Assembly: GCF_000585495.1 (NCBI RefSeq) | Contig: NZ_CP007264.1 | Span: 1,674,001-1,738,000, forward strand | DNA from: Thermococcus nautili | GTDB lineage: Archaea > Methanobacteriota_B > Thermococci > Thermococcales > Thermococcaceae | Direction: 5' to 3' | DNA: 64,000 bases | In this document: piece after piece, positions 62,564-64,000 of the stretch | How positions within the stretch are numbered: position 1 is the first letter of the stretch | Layout of the letters: every line of letters starts with the position of its first letter | The notes under the pieces: model-generated | Told to the model about the DNA's origin: nothing | Databases searched by the model: none | Seen by the model: the letters and a program-made list of their open reading frames with translations, nothing else | Translations under genes and position numbers: made by a program

Positions 62564-63160
62564 GTGACTCAAGTGTTCGTGGACGAGAGCGGGGACCTCG
62601 GTGGCAGTAGGAGTAACAAGCGATACTTTGTAATTGCAGCTGTGCTCTGCGAGGAGGCTGCAATAAAAACCACGATACAAGACATATCTAAGAAATTTGG
62701 ACTACCGGAACTTAAGTTCAGCGAGCTATCTTACGACGAGAAGGTTGAAGCCGTGAAAATGCTCTCCCCTTTGGAATTCAAAGTTGCATACGTGGTCCTT
62801 TCAAAGAACGATAGGAAACTGAGGGATTGGCTGGACAAGAGCAAACGCAACAAGAGCTTAGCGGCCATGAAGCTACACGGGGCGTTGGTTCAAGGTCTGC
62901 AATCATATGGTGCTCCGCAAATTATCGTTGTGGATAGGAGTCAATACTCAAAGGATATCTCGGGATTTCTCTCAAGAAGGTACTCCCTAGCTGTTGCCCC
63001 GGGCGATTCTCAGAAAAGGGCTGGTCTCCAGCTCGCCGATGCAATGGCTAATGTCATCTACCTCCACTATCAGTACAAAAACGGTGAGCTAATCGATGAA
63101 ATACGGGATAAAATCATCTTCGGAAGGTTCATCAACGAGAGAGAACTCAGAAGGTTATGA
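62564..63160 (+). CDS. DUF3800 protein (RNase H-like)
   Basis: A 198-residue protein with the DUF3800 signature TQVFVDESGDLGGSRSNKRYFVIAAV at the start and VDRSQYSKDISGFLSRRYSLAVAPGDSQKRAGLQLADAMANVIYLHYQ near the end; the Asp/Glu residues resemble an RNase H-like metal site. DUF3800 genes are found in accessory and defence-related places. Start GTG 62564 after GGGGGAG. Codons are more AT-rich than neighbours, suggesting gain by transfer. Confidence 0.85.
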   Translation: MTQVFVDESGDLGGSRSNKRYFVIAAVLCEEAAIKTTIQDISKKFGLPELKFSELSYDEKVEAVKMLSPLEFKVAYVVLSKNDRKLRDWLDKSKRNKSLAAMKLHGALVQGLQSYGAPQIIVVDRSQYSKDISGFLSRRYSLAVAPGDSQKRAGLQLADAMANVIYLHYQYKNGELIDEIRDKIIFGRFINERELRRL

Positions 63161-63275
63161 GGAGTCGGGTGGCTAGTCCCCTTCCGGGCGACCCCCACCC
63201 TCATACCTCTGAGAGACACTTTGATGGCAGATTTTATTAAACTTTCGGCAGATTTTTGAGTGGTAGGTGATATCC

Positions 63276-64000
63276 ATGCGACTCATTCCGCTCGCCTCTG
63301 AAAGCCTCGGCGTTAGGAGCCTGGCGACGTTCGTGGAAGCTGCTGGCTTAAAAATCCTCATCGACCCCGGCGTCGCCCTCGGGCCGAAGCGCTACGGTCT
63401 CCCGCCGGCAAAAATCGAGCTCGAGACCCTTCAAAAGATGAGGGGGAAGGTACAGGGCTACGCGAGGAAAGCGGACCTCGTGACGATTTCCCACTACCAC
63501 TACGACCACCACACTCCTTTCTTCGAGGGTCTCTACGAGAGCTCCAGCGAAGCCTTTGCGAGGGAAATCTACGAAGGAAAGCTGATATTCACCAAACACC
63601 CCACCGAGAACATCAACTTCAGCCAGAGGAAACGGGCCTGGGCCTTCCTCAAGAAGGCGGAGCCAATAGCTAAGAGGGTGGAGTTCTCGGACGGGAGGAG
63701 CTTCGACCTCGGTGGCGTTACACTGGAGTTCTCGCCGGCGGTTCCGCACGGTAGCGAGGGCTCAAGGCTTGGCTTCGTGGTCATGGCCCTCATAGACGAC
63801 GGAACCAGGCTAATCCACGCCAGCGACATCCAGCTCCTCAACAGGAAGGCCGTCGAGTGGATAATCGAGAAGAACCCCGACGTCCTCATAACGGGTGGAC
63901 CGCCAACTTACCTTGGAAAGCGCGCCGAGGGGAGCTGGGAAACGGGAATTAAAAACCTCAACGAGATAATCCGCGAAACGAACGCCCAAATAATCCTCGA
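63276..64000 (+). CDS. UPF0282 metallo-beta-lactamase-fold hydrolase (3' end outside window)
   Basis: The visible 241 codons start MRLIPLASESLGVRSLATFVEAAGLKILIDPGVALGPKRYGLPPAKIE. The metal motif is VTISHYHYDHHTPF, followed by FSPAVPHGSEGSRLGFVVM, IHASDIQLL and ITGGPPTYLG. This is the archaeal UPF0282 group of metal-dependent hydrolases; the substrate is unknown. Start ATG 63276 with TAGGTGATATCC. The gene runs past the window end. Confidence 0.9.
   Translation, partial: MRLIPLASESLGVRSLATFVEAAGLKILIDPGVALGPKRYGLPPAKIELETLQKMRGKVQGYARKADLVTISHYHYDHHTPFFEGLYESSSEAFAREIYEGKLIFTKHPTENINFSQRKRAWAFLKKAEPIAKRVEFSDGRSFDLGGVTLEFSPAVPHGSEGSRLGFVVMALIDDGTRLIHASDIQLLNRKAVEWIIEKNPDVLITGGPPTYLGKRAEGSWETGIKNLNEIIRETNAQIIL

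Noticed and set aside
63169-63195. GGGTGG...CCACCC hairpin after DUF3800 as an H/ACA sRNA
   Set aside because: The ACA lies about 15 nt beyond the stem instead of directly after it and no K-turn is visible; a terminator-like hairpin is simpler.
63202-63214. A 13-nt match (CCTCATACCTCTG) between the region after DUF3800 and the tRNA-Trp intron, as a possible att site
   Set aside because: Matches of 13 nt are expected by chance several times in 64 kb; there is no integrase and the match lies in the intron, not the tRNA 3' end.

Overview
The window looks like a chromosomal segment of a hyperthermophilic euryarchaeon of the order Thermococcales, most likely Thermococcus. The evidence is a complete set of Thermococcales marker genes: the porG-vorDAB-porDAB ferredoxin oxidoreductase cluster, a tungsten GAPOR next to an archaeal FBPase, TFE, NAC, archaeosine synthase, archaeal phosphopantothenate synthetase, a box C/D intron in tRNA-Trp, and GGTG-type ribosome binding sites with TTTATA/TTTTTAA promoters. 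Coding density is high. Genes are short-spaced, and many starts overlap the upstream stop (ATGA).

Layout. 0-3.2 kb: phosphate permease (cut by the window edge) with its DUF47 partner, a small Lrp/AsnC ligand-binding protein, a COG2112 kinase-like protein and a membrane protein. 3.2-10.3 kb: S9 peptidase, methyltransferase, KaiC-like ATPase with an unknown partner, M19 dipeptidase with a TPR protein, DUF531 protein, signal peptidase. 10.3-14.5 kb: malic enzyme and two-subunit fumarase (fumarate to malate to pyruvate), then a DUF4143-type ATPase with a 34-bp tandem repeat upstream. 14.5-26.3 kb: hydroxyacid dehydrogenase, second DUF47 protein, ketopantoate reductase, TrmJ-like methyltransferase, MGMT, TPR, CBS and antiporter genes, NAC, AhpD-like protein, HEAT protein, HflX and a second PiT permease. 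26.4-32.1 kb: the shared gamma subunit plus VOR and POR operons. 32.2-42.4 kb: Mrp/Nbp35, TFE, PfkB kinase, ACT regulator, acylphosphatase, CutA, UspA, GcvT and a DMT exporter. 43.4-47.2 kb: tRNA-Trp, FBPase and GAPOR, the gluconeogenic/glycolytic pair. 47.2-57.1 kb: oxidoreductase, carbamate kinase, SDH protease, coiled-coil protein, ArcS, a broken toxin-antitoxin pair, DUF2079 protein, Sfm1-like SPOUT enzyme. 57.1-64 kb: tRNA-Gly, Xre regulator, phosphopantothenate synthetase, an Nfn-like flavoprotein pair, DUF3800 protein and a UPF0282 metallo-hydrolase cut by the window end.

The most unusual content is non-coding. Two long regions (about 960 and 590 bp) begin exactly 2 nt after the CCA of tRNA-Trp and of tRNA-Gly. 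They carry no genes. Read in the tRNA direction they are colinear homologues: the same order of perfect hairpins and long-range stems, with paired bases changing together between copies (for example GTGATTCC/GGAATCAC versus GTAGCTCC/GGAGCTAC). This looks like a family of large, tRNA-adjacent structured elements that I do not recognise.

Other non-coding elements are three probable box C/D sRNAs (10.26, 39.27 and 62.25 kb), the tRNA-Trp intron guide, a GC-rich candidate ncRNA at 33.18 kb, and several operator-like palindromes. Two of the operators match known Thermococcales regulators: a TGM-like site before FBPase, and SurR-type sites before the Nfn-like genes.
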